NCBI RefSeq assembly: GCF_003732275.1
Contig: NZ_MOBM01000039.1
Location: 62,001-126,000 of the forward strand
DNA: 64,000 nt
Direction: 5' to 3'
From: Pseudomonas frederiksbergensis
Lineage (GTDB): Bacteria > Pseudomonadota > Gammaproteobacteria > Pseudomonadales > Pseudomonadaceae
Below are positions 31,611 to 40,541 of the stretch, in pieces. Each line of letters begins with the position of its first letter. The stretch's first letter is position 1. The position numbers and the translations under genes were made by a program. The notes beneath the pieces are model-generated. The model searched no databases. It was not told the origin of the DNA and was given only the letters and a program-made list of their open reading frames with translations.

Positions 31611-32218
31611 TGAAGCATGAAGCAGTCGAGAAGAATATTGGCCTGCTGGCCTTCTTCATGGTTATCGCCGTCAGCATCGGCGGCCTGACTCAAATCGTTC
31701 CGCTGTTTTTCCAGGACGTCACCAACAAGCCGGTCGAGGGCATGAAGCCGCGCACCGCCCTTGAACTGGAAGGCCGCGACGTGTACATCGCCAACGGTTG
31801 TGTCGGCTGCCACTCGCAGATGATCCGCCCGTTCCGTGCTGAAACCGAACGTTACGGCCACTACTCGGTCGCCGGTGAAAGCGTTTGGGACCACCCGTTC
31901 CTGTGGGGTTCCAAGCGTACCGGTCCGGACCTGGCCCGTGTCGGCGGTCGTTACTCCGATGACTGGCATCGTGCGCACTTGTACAACCCGCGCAACGTAG
32001 TGCCCGAATCGAAAATGCCGGCCTACCCGTTCCTCGTGGAAAACAAGCTCGACGGCAAAGACACCGCCAAGAAAATGGAAGTCTTGCGCACGCTCGGCGT
32101 TCCTTACACCGACGAAGACATCGCCGGTGCCAAGGATGCTGTGAAGGGCAAAACCGAAATGGACGCGCTGGTGGCCTATCTGCAAGGCCTGGGCACCATC
32201 ATCAAAAGCAAACGGTGA
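31610..32218 (+). CDS. ccoO1: cbb3-type cytochrome c oxidase subunit II (second operon)
   Basis: 202 residues; membrane anchor then haem c site CVGCH in [17 protein letters not shown] and Met in ESKMPAYPF. Its ATG overlaps the ccoN1 stop by one base (TGATG), indicating translational coupling, in contrast to the ten-base gap in the first operon. Confidence 0.97.
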   Translation: MKHEAVEKNIGLLAFFMVIAVSIGGLTQIVPLFFQDVTNKPVEGMKPRTALELEGRDVYIANGCVGCHSQMIRPFRAETERYGHYSVAGESVWDHPFLWGSKRTGPDLARVGGRYSDDWHRAHLYNPRNVVPESKMPAYPFLVENKLDGKDTAKKMEVLRTLGVPYTDEDIAGAKDAVKGKTEMDALVAYLQGLGTIIKSKR

Positions 32219-32223
32219 TTTAG

Positions 32224-32409
32224 ATGGATATCGGGATGATTCGTGGCCTGGGCACCGTTGTTGTGATGGTGGCCTTCATCGGTCTGGCGCTATGGGTGTT
32301 CAGCCCCAAGCGCAAGTCGGAGTTTGAAGACGCGACCTTGCTGCCTTTCGCGGATGATCCCGAAGCCATCAAGCACGTCGAGCAAGCTTCTAGGAGTAAC
32401 AAAGAATGA
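32224..32409 (+). CDS. ccoQ1: cbb3 oxidase small subunit CcoQ (second operon)
   Basis: 61 residues, single transmembrane helix ([19 protein letters not shown]), charged tail [13 protein letters not shown]. Overlaps ccoP1 by four bases (ATGA), with GGAGT upstream for ccoP1 inside the ccoQ1 frame. Confidence 0.9.
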   Translation: MDIGMIRGLGTVVVMVAFIGLALWVFSPKRKSEFEDATLLPFADDPEAIKHVEQASRSNKE

Positions 32410-33389
32410 CTACGTTCTGGAGTCTGTACGTCACAGTCCTCAGTCTCGGCACCATCTTCGCCCTGACCTGGCTGCTGCTGTCCACCCGTAAGGGCCAGCG
32501 CAGCGAATCCACCGATGAAACGGTCGGCCACTCCTTCGACGGAATCGAGGAGTATGACAACCCGCTGCCCAAATGGTGGTTCATGCTGTTCGTGGGCACC
32601 ATCATCTTCGCCCTCGGCTATCTGGTGCTGTACCCGGGCCTGGGTAACTGGAAAGGCCTGCTGCCGGGTTACAACTACCTCGATAACGACAAGCAGACCG
32701 CGTTCGCCAACGGCCAGACCGGCTGGACCGGCGTTCACGAGTGGGAAAAGGAAATGCTCAGGTCGGACGCCAAGTTCGGCCCGATCTTCGCCAAGTTTGC
32801 TTCCATGCCGATCGAAGAAGTCGCCAAAGACCCGCAAGCCCTGAAGATGGGTGGCCGCCTGTTCGCCTCCAACTGCTCGGTCTGCCACGGTTCCGACGCC
32901 AAAGGCGCCTACGGCTTCCCTAACCTGACCGACGCCGACTGGCGCTGGGGCGGCGAGGCAGAAACCATCAAGACCACCATCATGGGCGGTCGCCACGCCG
33001 TGATGCCGGCCTGGGCTGCAGTGATCGGCGAGCAAGGCGTTGCGGACGTTGCCGCGTTCGTGGTGACCAACCTTGATGGCCGCAAGCTGCCGGAAGGCAC
33101 CAAGGCCGATCCGGTTGCCGGCCAGAAACTGTTCGCCGCCAACTGCGTGGCGTGCCACGGTCCGGAAGGCAAAGGCACTCCAGCGATGGGCGCACCTAAC
33201 CTGACCCACCCCGCGGCGTTCATCTACGGTTCGAGCTTCGCTCAACTGCAGCAGACCATCCGTTATGGCCGTCAGGGCCAGATGCCTGCGCAAGAACAGC
33301 TGCAAGGCAACGACAAGGTTCACCTGCTGGCCGCTTACGTCTACAGCCTTTCTCATGGTGAGAAAGCCCCGGCGGAAGACGCCCAGTAA
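32406..33389 (+). CDS. ccoP1: cbb3 oxidase diheme cytochrome c subunit III (second operon)
   Basis: 327 residues; two membrane segments, two haem c sites CSVCH and CVACH. Carries an insertion ([16 protein letters not shown]) between the second helix and [12 protein letters not shown] that the first copy lacks. Last gene of the operon, followed by a terminator about 25 bases downstream. Confidence 0.97.
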   Translation: MTTFWSLYVTVLSLGTIFALTWLLLSTRKGQRSESTDETVGHSFDGIEEYDNPLPKWWFMLFVGTIIFALGYLVLYPGLGNWKGLLPGYNYLDNDKQTAFANGQTGWTGVHEWEKEMLRSDAKFGPIFAKFASMPIEEVAKDPQALKMGGRLFASNCSVCHGSDAKGAYGFPNLTDADWRWGGEAETIKTTIMGGRHAVMPAWAAVIGEQGVADVAAFVVTNLDGRKLPEGTKADPVAGQKLFAANCVACHGPEGKGTPAMGAPNLTHPAAFIYGSSFAQLQQTIRYGRQGQMPAQEQLQGNDKVHLLAAYVYSLSHGEKAPAEDAQ

Positions 33390-33414
33390 GATCCACGCCT
33401 GAGCGATGCATATA

Positions 33415-33448
33415 GGCCCCGCCAATGAAAGTTGACGGGGCCTTTTTA
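33415..33448 (+). terminator. Terminator of the second cbb3 operon
   Basis: Stem GGCCCCG (33415-33421) and CGGGGCC (33436-33442), inner part partly paired, then TTTTTATT. Confidence 0.85.
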
Positions 33449-33506
33449 TTCCCCCTCGGCTTAAGCGGTGGCTGTGCAGATGACGCGAGGCGCGGGTGGG
33501 TTCCTG

Positions 33507-34502
33507 TTATTTACGCACTCGCGCTTCGGCGGCTATTCGACGAGTGGACCAGTTGTTGCTTTTGACGACGCTGACCTCAAGACTCTGCCTGTCCTCGATA
33601 AAACTGGCGATCAGATACGTTTGTTGCGAAGACGATCCACTCAGGAAAACCGGCACCTCGCCAAAAAGCTCTTCCCCACGGCCATACCATCCAACGCCCC
33701 AATGGTCATGACCACCGAACACCGCGGTAACCTTGTAGGTGTTGATCATCTCCCTGAAGCGCTTGATCTGGGCCGCGTTACCGGCCCAGTCATAGACCTT
33801 GTGCATGTTCAAGATAATGATCTTATCGTTCGCCCGGGCCTGAGCCAGGTCTTTCTCCAGCCAGTCAAGCGCATGAGTGATTTCGTAGTGGGTCGATTTA
33901 AGAATTCCCGAGCTGAAGGTGACGGTATAAGTTGGCTCGTTGTGCAACTGAACCAAATGCACATCACCAAAGGTTTTTGAATAGGCGAGGCTGCCGTAAT
34001 AGGTCTTGCCTAGCCCCGATGCTCGGGCAGCCAAGTCCATCGAATCAACGCTCCCCCAATAACGGTTTTTTAAATCATCCACACTCCCAGCCGCACAGTT
34101 ATTGAGAAAACAATCATCTACGTTATTGGCGTAATCATGATTACCCAGGCCGTAGTCATACGCGCCCTCCAGCTTGTCCTCGAACATGGCACGCATGAAC
34201 GAACGTTCGCCACCATGCCCGAACGACGTGATGTCTCCGTTGATCATGACGGGTACGCGAGCCGCGCCGCCATTGAGCTTGCGAAAACTGGCCATACTGG
34301 AATATTGCGCGTCAATCAGCTCAGCCGAACGCTTTTCGACATTCGGATCACGGATATCGGCATCGGTCAGATCACTCCACGGATATTGCGAATCAGAGGC
34401 GAAGATCAAGTGGCCGGGCAACTCTTCAACGGCCCATGCCGGAAACCCGGTCAATATTAAAAATAGTCCCAACCATCGCGGGGAACTAAAGGTTAAGTTC
34501 AT
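33507..34502 (-). CDS. Secreted calcineurin-like metallophosphoesterase
   Basis: 331 residues. The start at 34502 is chosen because AAGGA lies five bases upstream and MNLTFSSPRWLGLFLILTGF then PAWA forms a signal peptide; the longer frame upstream lacks this. Metallophosphoesterase motifs in order: D-S-Q at residues 37-39 (ASDSQYPW; usually DxH), NGDIT, GLGNHDYAN, LNMHKVYDW, FGGHDHWGVG. The His of the first motif is replaced by Gln, yet the rest of the dinuclear metal site is intact, so it is likely active on a phosphoester in the periplasm or outside. It lies in reverse orientation between ccoP1 and ccoG, has visibly lower GC than its neighbours and is not part of the cco machinery. Substrate unknown. 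Confidence 0.8.
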   Translation of the reverse strand: MNLTFSSPRWLGLFLILTGFPAWAVEELPGHLIFASDSQYPWSDLTDADIRDPNVEKRSAELIDAQYSSMASFRKLNGGAARVPVMINGDITSFGHGGERSFMRAMFEDKLEGAYDYGLGNHDYANNVDDCFLNNCAAGSVDDLKNRYWGSVDSMDLAARASGLGKTYYGSLAYSKTFGDVHLVQLHNEPTYTVTFSSGILKSTHYEITHALDWLEKDLAQARANDKIIILNMHKVYDWAGNAAQIKRFREMINTYKVTAVFGGHDHWGVGWYGRGEELFGEVPVFLSGSSSQQTYLIASFIEDRQSLEVSVVKSNNWSTRRIAAEARVRK

Positions 34503-34868
34503 GGAAATCCTTTTCATGACAAGATAGTTATTTAAATACACATGCGTTATATGCTGCGCCTCCAAACTTATGGCAATACGAACGACAAGACAATTAGTGT
34601 GGCCTTTGGGATTACCAACAGATATGTCGATCTCCAATTTTCCACCGTAACCGGCCAAGGCCAGCGCCATGAAGCAGCTATAGTCAATTGATCTGGGTCA
34701 CGACTTGTTACATCCGCTACACCATCCGCCCCCGTCACCCAACGCGACCAAAGGTCGCACCCTTGCCCCAGAGCTACAGGCGTATCATTGCGCCACTGCA
34801 ACACCTCTTTTTGACCGCGGTCGGCACGTACTGACCGAGGCATTTTTCCACTGCCGTGGGATGCAATG
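34503..34868. other. 366-base gap between the phosphoesterase gene and ccoG
   Basis: AT-rich next to the phosphoesterase start, GC-rich next to ccoG. It must hold the promoters of both divergent genes. A weak FNR-like site TTGATCTGGGTCAC occurs at 34688-34701. No gene seen. Confidence 0.45.
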
Positions 34869-36284
34869 ATGAGCAATCAGATTCCGGTACACGACGTCAC
34901 TCCGCCTGCCAAGAACGCAAACAACAGCGTCGACCTCTACGCTTCTCGAGAAAAGATCTACACCCGCGCCTTCACCGGCCTGTTCCGCAACCTGCGGATG
35001 ATCGGCGGCGCCGGGCTGTTTCTGCTGTATTTCGGCACGGTGTGGCTGAACTGGGGCGGTCATCAGGCCGTCTGGTGGAACCTGCCGGAGCGTAAATTCT
35101 TCATTTTTGGCGCGACCTTCTGGCCTCAGGATTTCATCCTGCTCTCGGGCATCTTGATCGTCAGCGCCTTCGGCCTGTTTTTCATCACCGTGTATGCCGG
35201 TCGGGTCTGGTGCGGCTACACCTGCCCGCAAAGCGTCTGGACCTGGATCTTCATGTGGTGCGAAAAAGTCACCGAAGGCGACCGCAACCAGCGTATCAAG
35301 CTCGACAAGGCGTCGATGAGCGCCAACAAATTTCTGCGTAAATTCAGCAAGCACACGATGTGGCTGCTGATCGGTTTCGTGACCGGCATGACCTTTGTCG
35401 GTTATTTCTCGCCGATTCGCGAACTGGTGCTCGATTTCTTCACCGGCCAGGCCGATGGCTGGTCGTATTTCTGGGTCGGCTTCTTCACCCTCGCCACCTA
35501 CGGCAACGCCGGCTGGTTGCGCGAGCAGGTGTGCATTTACATGTGCCCGTACGCACGCTTCCAGAGCGTGATGTTCGACAAGGACACGCTGATCGTCTCC
35601 TACGACCCGCGCCGTGGCGAAAGCCGTGGCCCGCGCAAGAAAGGCATCGACTACAAGGCTCAGGGCCTGGGCGATTGCATCGACTGCACCATGTGCGTCC
35701 AGGTTTGCCCCACCGGTATCGACATCCGCGACGGCCTGCAAGTCGAATGCATCGGCTGCGCGGCGTGCATCGACGCCTGCGACAGCATCATGGACAAGAT
35801 GGATTACCCGCGCGGCCTGATCAGCTACACCACCGAGCACAACCTGTCGGGGCAAAAAACCCATAAACTGCGTCCGCGCCTGATCGGCTATGCCACGGTG
35901 CTGCTGGCGATGATCGCGTTGCTGATGACCGCGTTCTTCATGCGTTCGCTGGTCGGTTTCGACGTCAGCAAAGACCGCGTGTTGTACCGCGAGAACGCCG
36001 AAGGCCGGATCGAAAACGTCTACAGCTTGAAGATCATGAACAAGGACCAGCGCGACCACACGTACGTGCTGGAAGCCACCGGCCTGCCGGACCTCAAGCT
36101 GCAAGGCAAGCGCGAGATCAAAGTCGCCGCCGGGGAGATTTTCAGCCAGCCGGTCGAACTGTCCAGCGCACCGGAACAACTGCCGTCGAGCACCAACGAG
36201 GTGAAATTCATCCTCAAGGATGCCGATGACGCCAACGTCCACGTTGAAGCCAAGAGCCGATTCATCGGCCCACAAATTCGTTGA
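34869..36284 (+). CDS. ccoG: cbb3 oxidase assembly protein CcoG (copper reductase, RdxA/FixG)
   Basis: 471 residues; membrane-bound ferredoxin-like protein that reduces Cu(II) for delivery to cbb3 oxidase. Helices near residues 45-65, 85-110, 160-180 and 340-355, two [4Fe-4S] motifs CIDCTMCVQVCP and CIGCAACIDACD, and the additional conserved CGYTCPQSVW and CIYMCPYARFQ. The C-terminal Ig-like domain (residues about 365-471) is soluble. ATG at 34869 with GGGA upstream; an ATG directly before it is an alternative. First gene of ccoGHIS. Confidence 0.96.
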   Translation: MSNQIPVHDVTPPAKNANNSVDLYASREKIYTRAFTGLFRNLRMIGGAGLFLLYFGTVWLNWGGHQAVWWNLPERKFFIFGATFWPQDFILLSGILIVSAFGLFFITVYAGRVWCGYTCPQSVWTWIFMWCEKVTEGDRNQRIKLDKASMSANKFLRKFSKHTMWLLIGFVTGMTFVGYFSPIRELVLDFFTGQADGWSYFWVGFFTLATYGNAGWLREQVCIYMCPYARFQSVMFDKDTLIVSYDPRRGESRGPRKKGIDYKAQGLGDCIDCTMCVQVCPTGIDIRDGLQVECIGCAACIDACDSIMDKMDYPRGLISYTTEHNLSGQKTHKLRPRLIGYATVLLAMIALLMTAFFMRSLVGFDVSKDRVLYRENAEGRIENVYSLKIMNKDQRDHTYVLEATGLPDLKLQGKREIKVAAGEIFSQPVELSSAPEQLPSSTNEVKFILKDADDANVHVEAKSRFIGPQIR

Positions 36285-36295
36285 GAGAAGTGATC

Positions 36296-36835
36296 ATGCC
36301 CGCTGCAACTGCCGCAAGTCCCTGGTACAAGCACCTTTGGCCGTGGATCATCATCGCCATCCTGGCCTGCTCGGTGACCTTGACCTTGTCGATGGTGACC
36401 ATCGCGGTGAACAACCCGGACAACCTGGTCAACGACAATTATTACGAGGCCGGCAAGGGCATCAACCGTTCGTTGGACCGCGAACTGCTGGCCCAGACCC
36501 TGCAGCTGCGTGCCAGTGTGCATCTGGATGACGTGACCGGCGAAGTCGACCTGCGCCTGAGCGGCAACAGCCAGCCGAAAACCCTTGAGCTGAACCTGAT
36601 TTCGCCAACCCAGCCGGAGAAAGATCGCAAGATCACCCTGGCCCGCAGCGAAACCGAACAAGGCCGCTACATCGGCCAGTTGAGCGACAAGATTGAAGGT
36701 CGTCGCTTTGTCGAATTGCTGGGCGTGCAGGATGACAAAATCTGGCGCATGTTCGAAGAAGAACAGGTCAGCCATGCCAAGGATCTGCTGCTCGGTGATG
36801 AGCCGCTGCAGGGTGCGGAAGACCTGAAAAAATAG
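36296..36835 (+). CDS. ccoH: FixH family protein (CcoH)
   Basis: 179 residues: one N-terminal transmembrane helix (WIIIAILACSVTLTLSMVTI) and a periplasmic beta domain; motif NPDNLVNDNYYEAGKGINR is typical of FixH/CcoH. Needed for assembly and stability of cbb3 oxidase. Begins 11 bases after ccoG; the ATG at 36296 follows GAGAGAAGTG. Confidence 0.92.
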   Translation: MPAATAASPWYKHLWPWIIIAILACSVTLTLSMVTIAVNNPDNLVNDNYYEAGKGINRSLDRELLAQTLQLRASVHLDDVTGEVDLRLSGNSQPKTLELNLISPTQPEKDRKITLARSETEQGRYIGQLSDKIEGRRFVELLGVQDDKIWRMFEEEQVSHAKDLLLGDEPLQGAEDLKK

Positions 36836-36855
36836 TACTTGCGAAGGCGATCAAA

Positions 36856-36987
36856 TGTGGCGAGGGAGCTTGCTCCCGCTGGGGCGCGAAGCGGCCCTGA
36901 AACCTGCAAACCGGTCCTTTCAGGCAGAGCGAGTTCTCAGTATTGCGACTGCTTCGCAGCCGAGCGGGAGCAAGCTCCCTCGCCACA
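36856..36987. repeat. REP doublet, family C, between ccoH and ccoI
   Basis: TGTGGCGAGGGAGCTTGCTC at 36856 and its inverse ending at 36987, with inner GGGGCGCGAAGCGGCCCTGA and GACTGCTTCGCAGCC stems. It lies inside the ccoGHIS transcription unit. Confidence 0.9.
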
Positions 36988-37008
36988 ATGGTTTTCATGG
37001 CAACAAAC

Positions 37009-39459
37009 ATGACCAGTCCAACCCCCTGCTACCACTGCGCCCTGCCCGTCCCGGCCGGCAGCCGCTTCACGGCCGCCGTCCTCGGGGATACCCGCGAGTT
37101 CTGCTGCCCGGGTTGCCAGGCAGTGGCCGAGGCAATCGTGGCCGGTGGGCTGGAAAGCTATTACCAGCATCGCAGCGAAGCCTCGGCCAACCCCGAAGCC
37201 TTGCCGGTGCAGTTGGTGGATGAGCTGGCGCTGTACGACCGCGCCGATGTGCAACAACCCTTTGTCCGCCACGAAGGCGAACTCGCCGAAACCACGCTGT
37301 TGATGGAAGGCATCAGTTGCGCCGCCTGCGGCTGGTTGATCGAGAAACACCTGCGCGCCCTGCCAGCGGTGGCCGAAGCACGCCTGAACCTATCCAACCA
37401 TCGCCTTCACGTGCGCTGGGCCGACGCGCAATTGCCATTGAGCCAGGTGCTCAGCGAATTGCGCCACATCGGATACGCCGCCCACCCCTATCAGGCCGAC
37501 CGCGCCAGTGAACAACTGGCCAGCGAAAACCGCCTGGCCCTGCGCCAACTCGGTGTGGCCGGACTGCTGTGGTTCCAGGCGATGATGGCAACCATGGCCA
37601 CCTGGCCGGAATTCAACATCGACCTCAGCCCCGAGCTGCATACCATCCTGCGCTGGGTTGCGCTGTTTCTGACCACCCCGATCGTGTTTTACAGCTGCGC
37701 ACCGTTCTTCAAGGGCGCGATGCGCGATCTGCGCACCCGTCACCTGACCATGGACGTCTCTGTGTCGCTGGCGATCGGCAGTGCCTATATCGCCGGGATC
37801 TGGACCTCGATCACCGGGGTCGGCGAGCTGTATTTCGATGCGGTGGGGATGTTCGCGCTGTTCTTGCTGGCCGGGCGTTATCTGGAACGTCGCGCCCGGG
37901 AACGCACCGCCGCCGCGACCGCACAGCTGGTCAATCTGTTGCCCGCCTCCTGCCTGCGGCTGAGTGCCGACGGCCAGAGTGAGCGGATTCTGCTCAGTGA
38001 ATTGCGCGTCGGTGATCAGGTGCTGGTGCATCCCGGCGCGATTCTGCCGGCCGACGGCAAGATCCTCGACGGTCAGTCGAGCATCGACGAATCCCTGCTG
38101 ACCGGCGAATACCTGCCACAACCACGGACTCCGGGCGATGCCGTCACCGCCGGTACCTTGAACGTCGAAGGTGCGCTGACCGTGGAAGTCCTGGCGCTGG
38201 GTCAGGACACACGACTGTCGGCCATCGTCCGCCTGTTGGATCGCGCCCAGGCCGAAAAGCCGCGACTGGCGGAAATCGCCGACCGCGCCGCCCAATGGTT
38301 TTTGCTGTTGTCACTTATCGCGGTGGCCGCCATTGGCCTGCTGTGGTGGGAGCTGGATTCTTCGCGAGCCTTCTGGATCGTCCTGGCAATGCTGGTTGCG
38401 ACGTGCCCGTGCGCCTTGTCGCTGGCCACACCAACCGCCCTCACCGCCGCCACCGGCACGCTGCACAAGCTCGGTCTTTTGTTGACGCGCGGCCATGTGC
38501 TGGAAGGCCTGAACCAGATCGACACGGTGATTTTCGACAAGACCGGCACCCTCACCGAAGGCCGCCTGGCCTTGCGCTCGATCCGGCCGCTTGGGGCCCT
38601 GACCAGCGATCAATGCCTGAGCCTCGCCGCGGCCCTTGAAAACCGCTCCGAACACCCGATTGCCCGGGCTTTTGGCCGCGCACCGCTGGCTGCCGAAGAA
38701 GTTCACAGCACGCCGGGCCTGGGCCTTGAGGGGTTGGTCGGCGCCCAACGCCTGCGCATTGGCCAGCCGGGGTTTGTCTGCGAACTCGGCGGCGCTCAAA
38801 CGCCAGTAATGCCCGATGAGCCCGGCCAATGGCTGCTGCTCGGCGACAGCCAAGGGCCGCTGGCGTGGTTCGTACTCGACGACCGTTTGCGCGCCGACGC
38901 GCCCGCCCTGCTGGCCGCGTGCAAGGCTCGCGGCTGGCGCACGCTGCTGCTGTCCGGCGACAGCTCGCCGATGGTCGCCAGCGTCGCTGCCGAACTGGGC
39001 ATCGACGAGGCCCGCGGCGGTTTGCGTCCGGACGATAAATTGCAGGTGCTGCAACAGCTGCACAAGGAAGGCCGCAAGGTGTTGATGCTCGGTGACGGGG
39101 TCAACGATGTGCCAGTGCTGGCCGCCGCCGACATCAGCGTGGCAATGGGTTCGGCCACCGATCTGGCGAAAACCAGTGCCGACGCGGTGCTGCTGTCAAA
39201 CCGCCTCGACGCGCTGGTGCAAGCCTTCAGCCTGGCCCGTCGCACCCGTCGGGTCATCATTGAGAACTTGCTGTGGGCAGCGCTGTACAATGGCCTCATG
39301 TTGCCGTTCGCCGCCCTCGGCTGGATCACTCCGGTATGGGCTGCGGTCGGCATGTCGATCAGTTCGTTGACCGTGGTGCTCAATGCCCTGCGCCTGACTC
39401 GCCTGCCAAGCGCGCCGGCTACCAGCACCACGCCAGAAACCCGCCCGCTGCCGGCCTGA
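37009..39459 (+). CDS. ccoI: Copper-translocating P1B-type ATPase of cbb3 assembly (CcoI/FixI)
   Basis: Exports or delivers copper to the oxidase. About 816 residues. N-terminal metal motif CYHC...CCPGCQ, then a heavy-metal domain with GISCAACGWL, eight helices, the actuator TGEYLP, the ion-path CPC at residues 466-468 (ATCPCALS), the phosphorylated D510 in FDKTGTLTEG, SEHPIA and the hinge LGDGVNDVPVL. The start is uncertain: ATGs at 36988, 36997 and 37009 are in frame, and the first two lie at the very edge of the REP; 37009 (MTSPTPCYHC) is preferred by family length. No strong Shine-Dalgarno precedes any of them, perhaps because of the REP insertion. Confidence 0.94.
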   Translation: MTSPTPCYHCALPVPAGSRFTAAVLGDTREFCCPGCQAVAEAIVAGGLESYYQHRSEASANPEALPVQLVDELALYDRADVQQPFVRHEGELAETTLLMEGISCAACGWLIEKHLRALPAVAEARLNLSNHRLHVRWADAQLPLSQVLSELRHIGYAAHPYQADRASEQLASENRLALRQLGVAGLLWFQAMMATMATWPEFNIDLSPELHTILRWVALFLTTPIVFYSCAPFFKGAMRDLRTRHLTMDVSVSLAIGSAYIAGIWTSITGVGELYFDAVGMFALFLLAGRYLERRARERTAAATAQLVNLLPASCLRLSADGQSERILLSELRVGDQVLVHPGAILPADGKILDGQSSIDESLLTGEYLPQPRTPGDAVTAGTLNVEGALTVEVLALGQDTRLSAIVRLLDRAQAEKPRLAEIADRAAQWFLLLSLIAVAAIGLLWWELDSSRAFWIVLAMLVATCPCALSLATPTALTAATGTLHKLGLLLTRGHVLEGLNQIDTVIFDKTGTLTEGRLALRSIRPLGALTSDQCLSLAAALENRSEHPIARAFGRAPLAAEEVHSTPGLGLEGLVGAQRLRIGQPGFVCELGGAQTPVMPDEPGQWLLLGDSQGPLAWFVLDDRLRADAPALLAACKARGWRTLLLSGDSSPMVASVAAELGIDEARGGLRPDDKLQVLQQLHKEGRKVLMLGDGVNDVPVLAAADISVAMGSATDLAKTSADAVLLSNRLDALVQAFSLARRTRRVIIENLLWAALYNGLMLPFAALGWITPVWAAVGMSISSLTVVLNALRLTRLPSAPATSTTPETRPLPA

Positions 39460-39481
39460 GCCGCGCGAGCATGGAGTCCAG

Positions 39482-39700
39482 ATGCCAGCCCTTTACGTGA
39501 TGATCCCGGCCGCGCTGCTGATCGTGGCCATCGCTATCTACATCTTCTTCTGGGCGGTCGACAGCGGTCAGTACGACGACCTCGACGGCCCGGCCCACAG
39601 CATCCTGTTCGACGATCAGGACCCGAACCACAAGGCGGCGGTCGACGAGGCCAGCGGCCATCCGGCCAAACCGGACGACAAGGCGCCGCCCCATGTTTGA
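39482..39700 (+). CDS. ccoS: cbb3 oxidase maturation protein CcoS
   Basis: 72 residues: one helix (LYVMIPAALLIVAIAIYIFF) followed by the family motif VDSGQYDDLDGPAHSIL. Needed for cofactor insertion into CcoN. GGAG five bases before the ATG. Overlaps the next gene by eight bases. Confidence 0.93.
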   Translation: MPALYVMIPAALLIVAIAIYIFFWAVDSGQYDDLDGPAHSILFDDQDPNHKAAVDEASGHPAKPDDKAPPHV

Positions 39701-40376
39701 GTTGGCGCCCCTGCTGGTGTCTGCAGTGATCCTGGGCCTGCTCGGTGGCGGGCATTGCCTGGGCATGTGCGGCGGCTTGATGGGCGCGCTGACCCTGGCG
39801 ATTCCCAAGGAACAACGCAGCCGACGCTTTCGATTGTTGCTGGCCTACAACCTGGGGCGAATTCTCAGCTACGCCGCGGCCGGCCTGCTGATCGGCCTGG
39901 CCGGCTGGGCCGTGGCCAATAGCCCGGCGGCGATGTTCATGCGCATCCTCGCCGGACTGCTACTGATTGTCATGGGCCTGTACCTGGCCGGTTGGTGGAG
40001 CGGCCTGACCCGTATCGAAAGCCTCGGCCGTGGCCTGTGGCGGCACATCCAGCCGGTGGCCAACAAACTATTGCCCGTGTCGAACCTGCCCCGCGCCCTG
40101 CTGCTGGGCGCACTGTGGGGCTGGCTGCCGTGCGGGCTGGTTTACAGCACATTGCTGTGGTCGGCGAGCCAGGGCAACGCGCTGGACAGTGCGTTGCTGA
40201 TGCTGGCATTCGGGCTGGGCACCTGGCCGGTGCTGCTCGCCACAGGGCTGGCGGCCGAGCGCGTCACGGCGTTGTTGCGCAAACGCAGCGTCCGCATGAC
40301 CGGTGGCTTGCTGGTGATGGTGTTCGGCATCTGGACCTTGCCGGGGCCGCATCAACATTGGCTCATGGGGCATTAA
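39693..40376 (+). CDS. TauE/SafE-type six-helix membrane protein downstream of ccoS
   Basis: 227 residues with about six membrane helices; first helix contains GGGHCLGMCGGLMGAL, the cysteine-bearing motif of the sulfite exporter/heavy-metal-related (DsbD-like) branch, with GWLPCGLVYSTL as the second half. Its overlap with ccoS makes it part of the ccoGHIS unit, and the same gene follows ccoS in P. aeruginosa; a role in copper or redox handling for cbb3 is inferred. Function not proven. Confidence 0.85.
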   Translation: MFELAPLLVSAVILGLLGGGHCLGMCGGLMGALTLAIPKEQRSRRFRLLLAYNLGRILSYAAAGLLIGLAGWAVANSPAAMFMRILAGLLLIVMGLYLAGWWSGLTRIESLGRGLWRHIQPVANKLLPVSNLPRALLLGALWGWLPCGLVYSTLLWSASQGNALDSALLMLAFGLGTWPVLLATGLAAERVTALLRKRSVRMTGGLLVMVFGIWTLPGPHQHWLMGH

Positions 40377-40380
40377 AACA

Positions 40381-40456
40381 AAGATCAAAAATCGCAGCCT
40401 TCGGCGGCGCCAACAGGCGCGTAGGAGCTGCCGAAGGCTGCGATCTTTTGATCTTG
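40381..40456. repeat. REP doublet, family A, upstream of hemN
   Basis: AAGATCAAAAATCGCAGCCT at 40381 and the inverse GCCGAAGGCTGCGATCTTTT ending at 40456. Right arm ends eight bases before the ANR box. Confidence 0.85.
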
Positions 40457-40463
40457 ACCTCCT

Positions 40464-40477
40464 TTGATGCAAATCAA
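40464..40477 (+). promoter_or_regulatory. ANR/FNR box of hemN
   Basis: TTGATGCAAATCAA, a perfect match to TTGAT-N4-ATCAA. A -10 TAGACT lies at 40500-40505; with a start point near 40512 the box centre is at about -41.5, the classical class II activator position. Anr is encoded two genes downstream. Confidence 0.88.
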
Positions 40478-40541
40478 GATGCCCATACGTCGCACCTCCT
40501 AGACTCGCCCACACTGCAAGCCTATCCGGGGGAATGCCCGC

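Noticed and set aside
34688-34701. TTGATCTGGGTCAC as an ANR box for ccoG
   Set aside because: The first half is perfect but the second is GTCAC; no suitable -10 at the class II distance. Too weak to list as a feature.
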